DNA of 33,943 nt. Source: Bacteroidota bacterium (GTDB lineage: Bacteria > Bacteroidota > Bacteroidia > Flavobacteriales > Weeksellaceae). Where the stretch lies: contig JAEWZO010000030.1 of assembly GCA_023458415.1 (NCBI GenBank), positions 1 to 33,943 of the forward strand, given 5' to 3'. Shown in pieces: positions 1 to 7,668 of this stretch; the first letter of the stretch is position 1; the number at the start of each line of letters is the position of its first letter. Under the pieces are notes generated by a model. The model saw nothing but the letters and a program-made list of their open reading frames with translations, was not told the origin of the DNA and did no database searches. The position numbers and the translations under genes were made by a program.

Positions 1-533
1 ATTAGCAGTACGTGACGATGTTCTGCGCGGGTTTCGGTGAGAAGTTTTGCAAGAGCAACACGTTTAATCTGTCCACCGGAAAGTGTTCCCATTTTTGCGT
101 CCAAATCGGTGATTTTCAGTTGGGAAAGAATCTGTTTCATTTCATTTTCCAAATCCCATGCTTTGTGAACTTCCATGTCTGCCAAAGCTTTTTCAATGAA
201 ATCATGATCGTCGGAGTGCAACGATTTATGATAGTTTTTCAGCGCTTTAATAGGTTCGGAATCCAGTGTCATCATGAATTCTTCCACTGAAAGTTTCGAA
301 TCGAATTCAATTTCCTGATCGAAAAGAACGACCTGCACATCTTTGTTGATGATAACTTCTCCGCTGTCGGCAATTTCTTTTCCGAGGAGAATTTTAAGAA
401 GGGTAGATTTTCCACTTCCGTTTTTGGCTACAATTGCTATTTTGTCGCCTTCATTAATGTTGAATGAAATATTATCGAAAAGAGTTTTGACGCCGTAAGA
501 TTTGCTGAGGTTTTCCGCAGAAACGTAATTCAT
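1..533 (-). CDS. ABC-F family ATP-binding protein, N-terminal part (cut by window edge)
   Basis: The reading frame begins at an ATG at 533 and stays open to the window edge, giving the first 177 residues. It starts MNYVSAENLSKSYG, a typical ATP-binding cassette opening. The Walker A is AKNGSGKST near residue 36 and the signature is LSGGQIKRVALAKLL near residue 155, so the first of the two nucleotide-binding domains is nearly complete. No transmembrane segment is visible. ABC-F proteins (Uup, EttA, antibiotic-protection relatives) are soluble and act on ribosomes rather than as transporters; assignment to ABC-F rests on the cytosolic N-terminus, the long stretch between Walker A and signature, and the early Walker A. 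It lies 44 bp downstream of the GH25 lysozyme gene on the same strand and is probably co-transcribed with it. The subfamily cannot be decided without the second half. Confidence 0.85.
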   Translation of the reverse strand, partial: MNYVSAENLSKSYGVKTLFDNISFNINEGDKIAIVAKNGSGKSTLLKILLGKEIADSGEVIINKDVQVVLFDQEIEFDSKLSVEEFMMTLDSEPIKALKNYHKSLHSDDHDFIEKALADMEVHKAWDLENEMKQILSQLKITDLDAKMGTLSGGQIKRVALAKLLTETRAEHRHVLL

Positions 534-577
534 TTTTTTGAAATTGAAATTCTTCTGCGAAAATACGAAATCAGAAA

Positions 578-1441
578 TCAGTCCACCGTGAGGCGCCGTA
601 AATTCCAGACACTCCCGTTGAAAACGTTCAGGTCAACTTTCGTATTGATGCCGTAAACAATTCCATTCTCGGTAAACTGCCACATTTTCCAGTCGTCTTC
701 CTCACTCGGTTCTGGGACGTTGTTGTAGTTGGCAAGCCAAAGCGGATACTCGTCGAACTCTCCGCGAAGATTGTCTTTATAGTAATGATAAAATGTGTAG
801 ATAATCGGTTTTTCACCATATTTTTCTTCTACAATTTTCAGCCAGATTTTTATGTTTTCCCGCAGTTCTTCTTTTGAAAATTTCACAGGATTCCTTTCGA
901 TATCCAGGACGGGAACCAAATCTCCTTCTTCCAGTTTTACAGATTCCAGGAAGTTATTGGCCTGTTTCACAGGATCTTCGTCCGGTCTGTAAAAGTGATA
1001 CGCACCGCGGATGAGATCGTGCTTTTTTGCCGTCTGCCAAAATTCATCGAAGTTTTTGTCTTTACTTCTGTTGCCCATTGTTGCGCGAAGAATCACGAAC
1101 TTTAGCGGAATGGTTCTGTTCCCAATCGAAAGTGAATCCCAACGGATGTCGCGGCTTTCCTGGTAGTGCGATATATCGAAACCAAAGGTTTTATCAGCAT
1201 ATTTTCCAACAATTCGGTCGATTCTGGCTGCTTCACGTTCGGAATTGCGAAGTTTTTTATGTTCAAACCGGTCGAAAAACATGGCGTAATAGAACGCAAT
1301 CTTTTCCTTAAGGAAAAAACCCGTTCCAAGAAGCGCTATAAAAAGAAAAACAAGTACAAAAATCCTCCGGAAACGCCATTGCTGTTTTCGGTTTTTATGA
1401 ATTTTTCGGGTGGTTTTTTTTGTCGGTTTTCTTTTCGCCAT
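578..1441 (-). CDS. Membrane-anchored GH25 (Chalaropsis-type) lysozyme
   Basis: The 287-residue protein has a very basic N-terminus (residues 1-26), one membrane segment (about 27-45), then a glycoside hydrolase family 25 domain (about 84-283). The family's catalytic acids appear as FGFDISHYQ (Asp89) and VPVLDIERNP (Asp180, Glu182). Other GH25 landmarks are RGAYHFYRP near 145, PIIYTFYHYY, PLWLANYN and KMWQFTENG. Members hydrolyse the MurNAc-GlcNAc bond of peptidoglycan. The type II-like anchor places the catalytic domain in the periplasm, which fits a role in wall remodelling rather than a secreted bacteriolysin; that role is inferred. The ATG at 1441 is preceded by a TAGTTTTG box, and the gene is divergent from the NDH-2 gene. 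The ABC-F gene follows after 44 bp. Confidence 0.9.
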   Translation of the reverse strand: MAKRKPTKKTTRKIHKNRKQQWRFRRIFVLVFLFIALLGTGFFLKEKIAFYYAMFFDRFEHKKLRNSEREAARIDRIVGKYADKTFGFDISHYQESRDIRWDSLSIGNRTIPLKFVILRATMGNRSKDKNFDEFWQTAKKHDLIRGAYHFYRPDEDPVKQANNFLESVKLEEGDLVPVLDIERNPVKFSKEELRENIKIWLKIVEEKYGEKPIIYTFYHYYKDNLRGEFDEYPLWLANYNNVPEPSEEDDWKMWQFTENGIVYGINTKVDLNVFNGSVWNLRRLTVD

Positions 1442-1448
1442 CAGGTTG

Positions 1449-1456
1449 CAAAACTA
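1449..1456 (-). promoter_or_regulatory. Candidate -7 box (TAGTTTTG) for the GH25 lysozyme operon
   Basis: Read on the minus strand this is TAGTTTTG, a full match to the Bacteroidetes TAnnTTTG -7 consensus, ending 7 nt before the ATG at 1441. I see no TTG at the usual -33 distance. The leader would be nearly absent. Confidence 0.5.
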
Positions 1457-1458
1457 AG

Positions 1459-1472
1459 ATTTTAGCTAAAAT
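1459..1472. promoter_or_regulatory. Perfect 14-bp palindrome between divergent promoters
   Basis: ATTTTAGCTAAAAT is an exact inverted repeat lying between the oppositely facing -7 boxes of the lysozyme and NDH-2 genes. An AGCTAAA copy from it recurs at about 1475-1481. Position and symmetry suit an operator, but an AT-rich palindrome can arise by chance and no regulator is identified. Confidence 0.3.
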
Positions 1473-1491
1473 TCAGCTAAAGAAAATTCAG

Positions 1492-1499
1492 TATTTTTG
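1492..1499 (+). promoter_or_regulatory. Candidate -7 box (TATTTTTG) for the NDH-2/trmD operon
   Basis: TATTTTTG matches TAnnTTTG and ends only 4 nt before the ATG at 1504. With a start point about 5-7 nt past the box the transcript would be leaderless or nearly so. No -33 TTG is seen at 17-23 nt spacing. Confidence 0.55.
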
Positions 1500-1503
1500 T
1501 GCA

Positions 1504-2766
1504 ATGCAAAGCAGGGAGAAAATTGTGATTATTGGTGGCGGTTTTGCGGGTTTACAACTCGCCAAGACGCTCAATAACAAAAATAAAAAGGTCATCGTAA
1601 TCGACAGGGTTAACCATCATATGTTTCAGCCGCTGTTCTATCAGGTTGCCTGCGGACGGATCGAACCTTCCAATATTTCATTCCCTTTCCGGAAAATATT
1701 TCAGCGGTCCCGGAATACGCAGTACAGAATGACCAATGTTCTAAGAATAGATCCGGAGCAAAATAAAATTATTACCGAAGAAGCAGAATTCAGTTATGAT
1801 AAACTGGTGATCGCAACAGGCTGTAAAACTAATTTTTTCGGTAACAAAAAAATGAAGGAATTGGCTTTTGGGATGAAAAACACCCAGGAAGCCATTGCCA
1901 TCAGAAATCATGTACTGCAAACCTTTGAAAAACTGATCATCGAAAGAAAACGCAGCGATGACGGTAACTGGAATATCGTGATAGTCGGAAGCGGCCCGAC
2001 TGGAGTTGAACTTGCGGGAGCTTTCGCTGAGATGAAAAAGGAAATTCTTCCACGCGATTATCCGCACATGAATTTCAGCGATCTTAACATTGTGCTCGTA
2101 AGTTCTACCGATATGCCGCTGAGCGTGATGAGCGATGAAGCACAGAAAAAATCCGAAAAGTATCTAAAAGATCTTGGTGTAAAATTTCTCAGTGGTGAAA
2201 GAGTTAATGATTACGACGGTGATCGTGTTTTTCTGGATAGCGGAAAATCTATTCCGGCGAATAATGTGATTTGGGCAGCAGGTGTTACCGGAAATGTTAT
2301 TGAAGGATTAAACCCAGAAATACTTTTCAGAAACCGCTACAAAACCGACCGCTTCAACCGTGTTGAAGGCTATGAAAATGTTTTCGCTATTGGTGATATT
2401 GCTTACATGGAAACGCCGCTGTATCCACAAGGACATCCGCAAGTTGCAAATGTTGCAATAAACCAAGGGAAGAATTTGGGAAAAAATATTCTGAAAAAAT
2501 CTGAAACAGATTGGAAAGAGTACGAGTACAAAGATCGAGGCAGCATGGCCACAATCGGAAAACACAGAGCAGTGGTCGATTTGCCTAACTTTAAATTTCA
2601 AGGGATTTTTGCGTGGTATTTCTGGATGTTTCTGCATTTAATGCTCATTCTTTCGGTACGAAATAAACTCGCAATTTTCTTCAACTGGATGTGGAGTTAC
2701 TTCAATAAAGATTCTTCACTTCGCCTCATCATACTTCCTAACCGGAAAAACAATACAGAACAATGA
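1504..2766 (+). CDS. ndh: Type II NADH dehydrogenase (NDH-2), FAD-dependent
   Basis: This 420-residue flavoprotein passes electrons from NADH to the quinone pool without pumping protons. The FAD-binding Rossmann motif is IIGGGFAG at residues 9-16, the NADH-binding motif is IVIVGSGPTGVELAG near 158, and the second FAD contact is FAIGDIA near 296. The C-terminal 60 residues contain a hydrophobic, aromatic-rich stretch (FAWYFWMFLHLMLILSV) expected to hold the enzyme to the inner face of the membrane. I chose the ATG at 1504 because the open frame upstream runs into the opposite lysozyme gene and the -7 box sits at 1492-1499. The stop overlaps the trmD start by 4 bp (ATGA), so the two are translationally linked in a four-gene operon. 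Length and motifs are normal for NDH-2. Confidence 0.93.
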   Translation: MQSREKIVIIGGGFAGLQLAKTLNNKNKKVIVIDRVNHHMFQPLFYQVACGRIEPSNISFPFRKIFQRSRNTQYRMTNVLRIDPEQNKIITEEAEFSYDKLVIATGCKTNFFGNKKMKELAFGMKNTQEAIAIRNHVLQTFEKLIIERKRSDDGNWNIVIVGSGPTGVELAGAFAEMKKEILPRDYPHMNFSDLNIVLVSSTDMPLSVMSDEAQKKSEKYLKDLGVKFLSGERVNDYDGDRVFLDSGKSIPANNVIWAAGVTGNVIEGLNPEILFRNRYKTDRFNRVEGYENVFAIGDIAYMETPLYPQGHPQVANVAINQGKNLGKNILKKSETDWKEYEYKDRGSMATIGKHRAVVDLPNFKFQGIFAWYFWMFLHLMLILSVRNKLAIFFNWMWSYFNKDSSLRLIILPNRKNNTEQ

Positions 2767-3440
2767 GAATTGATATCATCAGTGTGCTTCCCGAATTAAT
2801 GGAAAGTCCTTTTCAGGCTTCAATTTTGAAAAGAGCAAAGGAAAAAGGTTTGGTGGAAGTTCATTTTCATCATCTTCGCGAATTTGGTTTGGGTCGTCAC
2901 CGTCAGATTGACGATGAACTTTATGGAGGTGGAGCCGGAATGGTGATGATGGTGGAGCCATTGGATAACTGTATTTCTGAACTGAAAGCGCAGCGAGACT
3001 ACGACGAAATTATTTACTTAACACCGGACGGAGAAACGCTGAACCAGAAAATTGCCAATACACTTTCAATAAAAAATAATCTGATTTTTCTCTGCGGACA
3101 TTACAAAGGAATTGATCAGCGCGTTCGCGATTTGCATGTTACTAAAGAAATTTCCATTGGAGATTTTGTACTTACCGGCGGCGAATTAGCGGCTTGCGTT
3201 TTGGCTGATTCTGTAATCAGGCTGCTTCCCGGAGTTTTGAATGATGAACAGAGCGCATTGACAGATAGTTTTCAAGACGGACTTCTTTCACCGCCCATTT
3301 ACACAAGGCCGGAAGATTATAAAGGTTTGAAAGTTCCTGCCATATTGCTAAGTGGAAATTCGGGAAAAATTGAAGAATGGAGGCACGATGAAGCCGTCAG
3401 AATAACCACAGAACGCAGACCAGATCTTCTGGAAGATTAA
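2763..3440 (+). CDS. trmD: tRNA (guanine-N1-)-methyltransferase TrmD
   Basis: TrmD methylates G37 of tRNAs using S-adenosylmethionine and so prevents +1 frameshifting. The 225 residues carry the hallmarks of the knotted SPOUT fold: MRIDIISVLPE at the N-terminus, DDELYGGGAGMVMM near 50, LCGHYKGIDQRV near 112 and EISIGDFVLTGGELA near 130, with the catalytic Asp in the DxxxxGGG-type segment. Length is typical. The start codon overlaps the NDH-2 stop. In many bacteria trmD sits with rpsP-rimM-rplS; here it is instead between a respiratory gene and an EEP-family nuclease. No internal damage is seen. Confidence 0.96.
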   Translation: MRIDIISVLPELMESPFQASILKRAKEKGLVEVHFHHLREFGLGRHRQIDDELYGGGAGMVMMVEPLDNCISELKAQRDYDEIIYLTPDGETLNQKIANTLSIKNNLIFLCGHYKGIDQRVRDLHVTKEISIGDFVLTGGELAACVLADSVIRLLPGVLNDEQSALTDSFQDGLLSPPIYTRPEDYKGLKVPAILLSGNSGKIEEWRHDEAVRITTERRPDLLED

Positions 3441-3451
3441 AGATTCACACA

Positions 3452-4444
3452 ATGCGGAACGAAATAATGAATGAACCGGAATTTTCAAAGTCAACAGTAG
3501 ATCAGCAGTTTGCAGTTTTCTACAATCTTGAAAATCTGTACTCTGTTGATTATCTCATTACCACCAAGAATGGTAACAGAGTTCCGGCACTTAAAAACTG
3601 GACAGAAAAAAGATACCAGAACAAAATTCACAAAATCGCTCACGTTTTCGAACTGGTAAAGGAAGATAAAGGTCAGCTGCCTTTTCTTATCGGGGTAAGT
3701 GAAATTCAGGGAGAGCAGCCGCTGCAGGATTTGCTAAAACTTGAGCCTTTTTCCGGTAATTTCGGATACGTTCATTATGATAGTATGGACGAGCGCGGCG
3801 TTGATGTAGCGCTGCTTTACGACAGAAATGAAATAGAAATTATTTCCTCCGAACCAATCAGTTTTTTCTTTGAAATTGTTGATGAAAATCCTGAAAATTA
3901 CGATACAACAAGGGATGTGCTTTACTGCAAATTCAAATATCGAGGCGAGTTGCTTCACACTTTTGTTCTACATTTACCTTCCAAGCGCGATCAGGATATC
4001 AATCTTCCAAAACGGAAATACATTCTTAACGAAATCAAGGAGCGTATTGTTGGTTTAACGAAAGAGCAGGGTGGAGCTGTAATGATTTTAGGCGATTTTA
4101 ATGACAATCCGAATTCAGAAAACGTTCAAAATTTCCTTAATGTTCCGGATTCTGAAACTCGACTGTTCAATCCGTTTTCCCAAGTTTATCAGGACAGAAT
4201 TTTTTCAAATTTTCACTCAAAGTTTGGTCTGCTTTTTGACCAAATTATAATCTCAAAAGAGTTTTTCGATGGGGTTTTCCCACTTCAGTTTCGCAAGGCA
4301 GAAGTTTTCAAGCCAATGAAAATAATGGATTGGGACAAAAGATTCCACGGAAGACCTTTCCGAACCTATGCCGGTACAAGGTATATCGGCGGTTACAGCG
4401 ATCATTTTCCCGTTATTATGTCGCTGGAGAATATAAAACGTTGA
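3452..4444 (+). CDS. Endonuclease/exonuclease/phosphatase (EEP) family protein
   Basis: This 330-residue protein has the four metal and active-site patches of the EEP fold: VFYNLENLY (Asn) near residue 22, GVSEIQG (Glu) near 78, ILGDFNDNPNS (Asp, Asn) near 212, and YSDHFPVIM (Asp-His) near 316. There is no signal peptide, so a cytosolic hydrolase acting on a phosphodiester or phosphomonoester is likely; the substrate cannot be told from sequence. It lies 11 bp after trmD and 7 bp before the Lrp-type regulator, in the same operon. The ATG at 3452 is used; an in-frame ATG five codons on is an alternative. Confidence 0.85.
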   Translation: MRNEIMNEPEFSKSTVDQQFAVFYNLENLYSVDYLITTKNGNRVPALKNWTEKRYQNKIHKIAHVFELVKEDKGQLPFLIGVSEIQGEQPLQDLLKLEPFSGNFGYVHYDSMDERGVDVALLYDRNEIEIISSEPISFFFEIVDENPENYDTTRDVLYCKFKYRGELLHTFVLHLPSKRDQDINLPKRKYILNEIKERIVGLTKEQGGAVMILGDFNDNPNSENVQNFLNVPDSETRLFNPFSQVYQDRIFSNFHSKFGLLFDQIIISKEFFDGVFPLQFRKAEVFKPMKIMDWDKRFHGRPFRTYAGTRYIGGYSDHFPVIMSLENIKR

Positions 4445-4451
4445 GAAAAAA

Positions 4452-4922
4452 ATGAAAAATATCACCAATTCCGATTATCACCTGGACGAAACCGACAAGA
4501 AAATTATTCATATGTTAATGGATAACGCAAAATCTTCTCTGGCTCTCATTTCAAAAAATGTAAATATTTCCACTACAGCCGTGCATCAACGGATTAAAAA
4601 ACTGGAGCAGGCAGGAATTATTGAGAATTCAATTTCATTTCTGAATCCTAAAAAAATCGGGTATAAAGTGGTGTGTTACATCGGTGTTTTTCTCGACAGA
4701 CCGAGTCATTATCCGGATGCGGTGAAGGCACTGAATGATATCAGAGAAGTGGTTGAAGCGCATTACACCACCGGAAATTACACTATTTTTCTAAAAGTTT
4801 TGTGTAAAGATAACGATCATTTGATGACAGTTTTGAACAAACTTCAAAAGCTGAAAGGAGTTACCAGAACAGAAACGATTATTTCCCTCGATCAGAGCAT
4901 CAGTCGTCAGCTTCGCGTGTAA
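4452..4922 (+). CDS. Lrp/AsnC family transcriptional regulator
   Basis: The 156-residue protein has the two-domain Lrp/AsnC layout. A winged helix-turn-helix covers about residues 14-60 (DETDKKIIHMLMDN, then AVHQRIKKLEQAGII as recognition helix and wing). A C-terminal RAM ligand-binding domain covers about 70-150, with VVEAHYTTGNYTIFLKV matching the usual ligand-binding turn. Such proteins bind amino acids or small metabolites and form dimers to octamers on DNA. It is the last gene of the NDH-2 operon. deoC follows 43 bp later with its own -7 box. The ligand and targets are unknown. Confidence 0.9.
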   Translation: MKNITNSDYHLDETDKKIIHMLMDNAKSSLALISKNVNISTTAVHQRIKKLEQAGIIENSISFLNPKKIGYKVVCYIGVFLDRPSHYPDAVKALNDIREVVEAHYTTGNYTIFLKVLCKDNDHLMTVLNKLQKLKGVTRTETIISLDQSISRQLRV

Positions 4923-4940
4923 ATAACGCTAAATTTTACG

Positions 4941-4948
4941 TAATTTTG
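4941..4948 (+). promoter_or_regulatory. Candidate -7 box (TAATTTTG) for deoC
   Basis: TAATTTTG matches TAnnTTTG and ends 17 nt before the deoC ATG, in the only gap between the Lrp-type gene and deoC. No -33 TTG at normal spacing. Confidence 0.55.
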
Positions 4949-4965
4949 CAACAAACAATACTATA

Positions 4966-5706
4966 ATGAACGTTGCAGAATATTTAGATTCCACTTATTT
5001 GAAAACTCCGTTGCAGTCTGGTCTTTCAGATGATGCTACTTTACAGAAAGTTTTCGAACTTACTGATGAAGCCATCGCCAATAAACTCTTTGCGGTGATG
5101 ATTCGTCCTGATTATGTAAAGCTGGTTTCGGATTATCTCAAAGAGAAAAATTCGAATGTGAAGTTGGGTACAGTAATCGGTTTTCACGAAGGTACTTACA
5201 CTACTGAAGAGAAAATGGCTGAAGCACTTAAAGCTATTGAAGACGGTGCCGACGAACTGGATTTTGTTATCAATTTCGAAGCGTATAAAAAAGGAGAGCT
5301 CGATTTGGTGAAAAACGAATTTCTTTCCTGCACAAAACTTTGTCTGGATAATAATAAGATTGCAAAATGGATTATCGAAATCGCTGCATTAAGTGATGTC
5401 GAAATTGCGGACATTACTTCCAAAATATCAGAATGGGTCTCTGAAAATTTTTCAGGAAAAGAGCAGTTGGTTTTTGTTAAATCTTCAACAGGATTCTTTC
5501 AGACAGAAGGCGGAAAACCGAATGGTGCCACTTTTGAAGGAATAAAAATCATGCTGGATCATGCTGGAAATTTGCCTGTGAAAGCAGCGGGTGGAGTTCG
5601 AACTCCGGAGGATGCCGAGAAAATGATTGCGATGGGAGTAAAAAGAATTGGAACTTCCTCTGCGGTTTCTCTGCTGAATAATGAATCTGCTTCATCAGAT
5701 TATTAA
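4966..5706 (+). CDS. deoC: Deoxyribose-phosphate aldolase
   Basis: DeoC cleaves 2-deoxyribose-5-phosphate to glyceraldehyde-3-phosphate and acetaldehyde in deoxynucleoside salvage. The 246-residue TIM-barrel protein carries LGTVIGFHEG near residue 66, ELDFVINFEAYKKG near 96 (catalytic Asp), the Schiff-base lysine in VFVKSSTGFF near 171, and the second lysine in VKAAGGVRTPEDA near 205. Length matches the E. coli-type enzyme. It ends against a symmetrical hairpin shared with the opposite T9SS-domain gene. Confidence 0.95.
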   Translation: MNVAEYLDSTYLKTPLQSGLSDDATLQKVFELTDEAIANKLFAVMIRPDYVKLVSDYLKEKNSNVKLGTVIGFHEGTYTTEEKMAEALKAIEDGADELDFVINFEAYKKGELDLVKNEFLSCTKLCLDNNKIAKWIIEIAALSDVEIADITSKISEWVSENFSGKEQLVFVKSSTGFFQTEGGKPNGATFEGIKIMLDHAGNLPVKAAGGVRTPEDAEKMIAMGVKRIGTSSAVSLLNNESASSDY

Positions 5707-5721
5707 AAAAATATCAAACAA

Positions 5722-5763
5722 AGAAAAAGCGCCGGATTTTATTAAAATCTGGCGCTTCTATTT
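5722..5763. terminator. Bidirectional terminator between deoC and the T9SS-domain gene
   Basis: A 12-bp stem (5729-5740 with 5744-5755, one G-U pair) has a 3-nt loop, an A-rich tract before it and T-rich sequence after it, so it can serve both converging genes. Confidence 0.8.
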
Positions 5764-5781
5764 AAAGGGATTTGGTGTCAA

Positions 5782-6138
5782 TTATTGTTTGATAAACTGC
5801 GTCACTTTCTGGGTATTATCGCTCATGGTATATCGCATCAGATATTTTCCTGGTCTCAGTCTGTCCAGACGAATCTCACCGGAATTTCTATTGACAGCAT
5901 ATTCCGCAACCTGAGTTCCGAGAATGGAGTAAAAAGTTACGCTCTTAATCTTAAGATTGCTGTCTTTTGATTTAATAACGATAAAATCTCTCGCCGGATT
6001 TGGGTATGCAACGAGCACACCGTCATCAGTTTTCTGAGATGCGGACATCGGTTCTCTTAAAGAGGTTTGCGCGGAAATATTTTCCGAAAAAACCGTTAAA
6101 CTGCCGATGAATGTTATAAAAAATAGTAATTTTTTCAC
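5782..6138 (-). CDS. Stand-alone T9SS type A sorting-domain mini-protein
   Basis: The 118-residue protein has a signal peptide (MKKLLFFITFIGSLTVF..., cleavage probably after AQ at about 24), a linker of about 20 residues, and then only a T9SS type A C-terminal sorting domain. That domain begins VAYPNPARDFIVI near residue 43 and ends with a GKYLMRY strand and a final basic turn, the normal order of the beta-sandwich that directs proteins through the type IX secretion system. There is no cargo domain. The start codon is GTG at 6138; it is accepted because it opens a perfect signal peptide and lies downstream of a good -33/-7 promoter. In Porphyromonas the small CTD protein PorA signals to PorY; a similar signalling or decoy role here is only a guess. 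Confidence 0.85.
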   Translation of the reverse strand: MKKLLFFITFIGSLTVFSENISAQTSLREPMSASQKTDDGVLVAYPNPARDFIVIKSKDSNLKIKSVTFYSILGTQVAEYAVNRNSGEIRLDRLRPGKYLMRYTMSDNTQKVTQFIKQ

Positions 6139-6170
6139 TTATAATAACTTGATTTATACTAAAATCCTCA

Positions 6171-6200
6171 CAAATGTAAGAAATCCAAATTAATTTACAA
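6171..6200 (-). promoter_or_regulatory. Bacteroidetes promoter (-33 TTG, -7 TACATTTG) for the T9SS-domain gene
   Basis: On the minus strand TTG (6200-6198), a 19-nt spacer and TACATTTG (6178-6171) match the -33/-7 arrangement of Bacteroidetes promoters. The leader to the GTG at 6138 is about 30 nt. Confidence 0.65.
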
Positions 6201-6223
6201 TAGTTTTTGTGTAAAACTATAAT

Positions 6224-6231
6224 TAAATTTG
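6224..6231 (+). promoter_or_regulatory. Candidate -7 box (TAAATTTG) for hemB
   Basis: TAAATTTG matches TAnnTTTG and lies 36 nt before the chosen hemB start. It places transcription start after the more upstream in-frame start, which decides the gene start. Confidence 0.6.
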
Positions 6232-6267
6232 CAGTGGAATATTCAAATACTATTCCAAAAGAAAATA

Positions 6268-7263
6268 ATGATGATTTACTCCAGAAACAGAAGATTAAGA
6301 ACCACACCTGCAGTAAGAGCACTTGTGCAGGAAACAGTACTTACGACCAACGATTTTGTGATGCCGATGTTTATTATGGAAGGCGAAAACAAGCAGGAAG
6401 CCATTCCTTCGATGCCTGGAATTTACATAAGAACACTTGATCTTGCAGTAGAAGAGTGTAAAGAACTTTTTACTCTTGGTGTAAAAGCTGTAAATCTCTA
6501 TATGAAGGTTTCGGAAAATCTGAAAGACAACACAGGGAAGGAATCCTGGAATCCCGATGGTTTGATGCAGAATGCAATCAGAGCGATCAGAAAAGCAGTT
6601 CCCGGAATGGTAATTATGCCGGATGTTGCTCTGGATCCATATTCAGTTTACGGTCACGATGGGATTATTACCAATGGAAAAATTGATAACGATGCCACCA
6701 ACGAAGCTTTGGTGAAAATGTCTGTTTCCCATGCCGAAGCAGGTGCAGATATCGTTGCACCAAGTGATATGATGGACGGAAGAGTTGCAGCCATTCGCAC
6801 AGGATTAGAGGAGAACGGTTTTACCGATGTTGGTATTTTAAGCTATGCTGCAAAATATGCGAGCTCTTTTTATGGTCCGTTCAGAAGTGCTTTGGATAGT
6901 GCTCCTAAAGAAAATACAGAAATTCCGAAGGATAAGAAAACCTATCAAATGGATTTTCATAACTCACGTGAGGCGATTGATGAGGTTTTTAAAGATATCG
7001 CCGAAGGAGCAGATATAATAATGATAAAACCGGGAATGCCTTATCTTGATATCGTTTCACAGGTTCGTCAGAATATCGATTTGCCAATTGCTGTTTATCA
7101 TGTTTCCGGAGAATATGCTATGCTGAAAGCAGCTGCACAAAACGGTTGGCTGGATAATGATAAAGCCGTTATCGAAAGTTTAACCTGTATTAAGCGGGCC
7201 GGCGCGGATATGATTTTTACGTACGCCGCAAAAGAAGCCGCCATACTTCTCAACAACAAATAA
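6268..7263 (+). CDS. hemB: Delta-aminolevulinic acid dehydratase (porphobilinogen synthase)
   Basis: HemB condenses two 5-aminolevulinate molecules to porphobilinogen in haem synthesis. The 331-residue chain has the two active-site lysines in YAAKYASSFYGPFR (Lys196) and IMIKPGMPYLD (Lys254), plus YHVSGEYAML near 277. The segment that holds zinc-binding cysteines in zinc-type enzymes reads DVALDPYSVYGHDG (residues 119-132), with Asp and Ala instead of Cys. This is the pattern of magnesium-type enzymes such as that of Pseudomonas. ATG 6268 and ATG 6271 are adjacent and either could be used; the open frame upstream of them overlaps the -7 box and is rejected. The upstream-acting HemL is encoded in this window at 24335-25618. 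A shared terminator follows. Confidence 0.95.
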   Translation: MMIYSRNRRLRTTPAVRALVQETVLTTNDFVMPMFIMEGENKQEAIPSMPGIYIRTLDLAVEECKELFTLGVKAVNLYMKVSENLKDNTGKESWNPDGLMQNAIRAIRKAVPGMVIMPDVALDPYSVYGHDGIITNGKIDNDATNEALVKMSVSHAEAGADIVAPSDMMDGRVAAIRTGLEENGFTDVGILSYAAKYASSFYGPFRSALDSAPKENTEIPKDKKTYQMDFHNSREAIDEVFKDIAEGADIIMIKPGMPYLDIVSQVRQNIDLPIAVYHVSGEYAMLKAAAQNGWLDNDKAVIESLTCIKRAGADMIFTYAAKEAAILLNNK

Positions 7264-7292
7264 AAAAAGCTCCCAAAACGGGAGCTTTTATG
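7262..7292. terminator. Bidirectional terminator between hemB and the TM2 gene
   Basis: A perfect 10-bp stem (7265-7274 with 7280-7289, AAAAGCTCCC and its complement) with a 5-nt loop sits between two converging genes. Confidence 0.85.
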
Positions 7293-7295
7293 TTA

Positions 7296-7595
7296 TTAAA
7301 ACCAGGCTTTTTTGTTTCTGATGTAAGTATGGTCAAACTGTTCATCACTCATGGTTAAATAAATAATTCCTTCAATCAACGGAACAGTTGCTGCCACACC
7401 GCAGGTAATTAAATTCAGGACAATTTGGATGATACCCTCATTAATGTACCCCAGAAAAAATTTATTTGCACCAAAGGTTCCCAAAAAAATACCGAGTAAT
7501 CCTGCAGCAAGTTTTTTCTCACTTTTATAAGGATCGGAATAGGGACGTGGAGGTTGGTTGTTGTTTTCCGGATTGGTGTAGCCGTAAGTTTCCAT
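7296..7595 (-). CDS. TM2 domain-containing membrane protein
   Basis: This 99-residue protein has a soluble, Pro/Asn-rich N-terminus (1-27) followed by a TM2 domain. The first helix is AAGLLGIFLGTFGANKFFLG (about 30-49) and the second IIQIVLNLITCGVAATVPLI (about 55-74), joined by the short turn typical of the family, then EGIIYLTMS. TM2 proteins are small two-helix membrane proteins of unknown function in bacteria. A -7 box lies about 74 nt upstream on the minus strand. It shares a terminator with hemB and is divergent from lptB. No function can be assigned. Confidence 0.88.
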   Translation of the reverse strand: METYGYTNPENNNQPPRPYSDPYKSEKKLAAGLLGIFLGTFGANKFFLGYINEGIIQIVLNLITCGVAATVPLIEGIIYLTMSDEQFDHTYIRNKKAWF

Positions 7596-7668
7596 AATTT
7601 CTTTTGTGTTTGATTTTTAATAATCTGTCGCAGTTAGTACGCTATTTGTTACAGTGTTTAGCTCAGAA

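Noticed and set aside
400..440. Walker A AKNGSGKST in the ABC-F gene, lacking the usual G at the first place
   Set aside because: The variant is common in Bacteroidetes ABC-F proteins as I recall and the key GKST is intact.
6229..6267. Upstream in-frame start for hemB adding 13 residues
   Set aside because: It overlaps the -7 box TAAATTTG at 6224-6231, so it would not be in the transcript; HemB proteins begin near YSRNRRLR.
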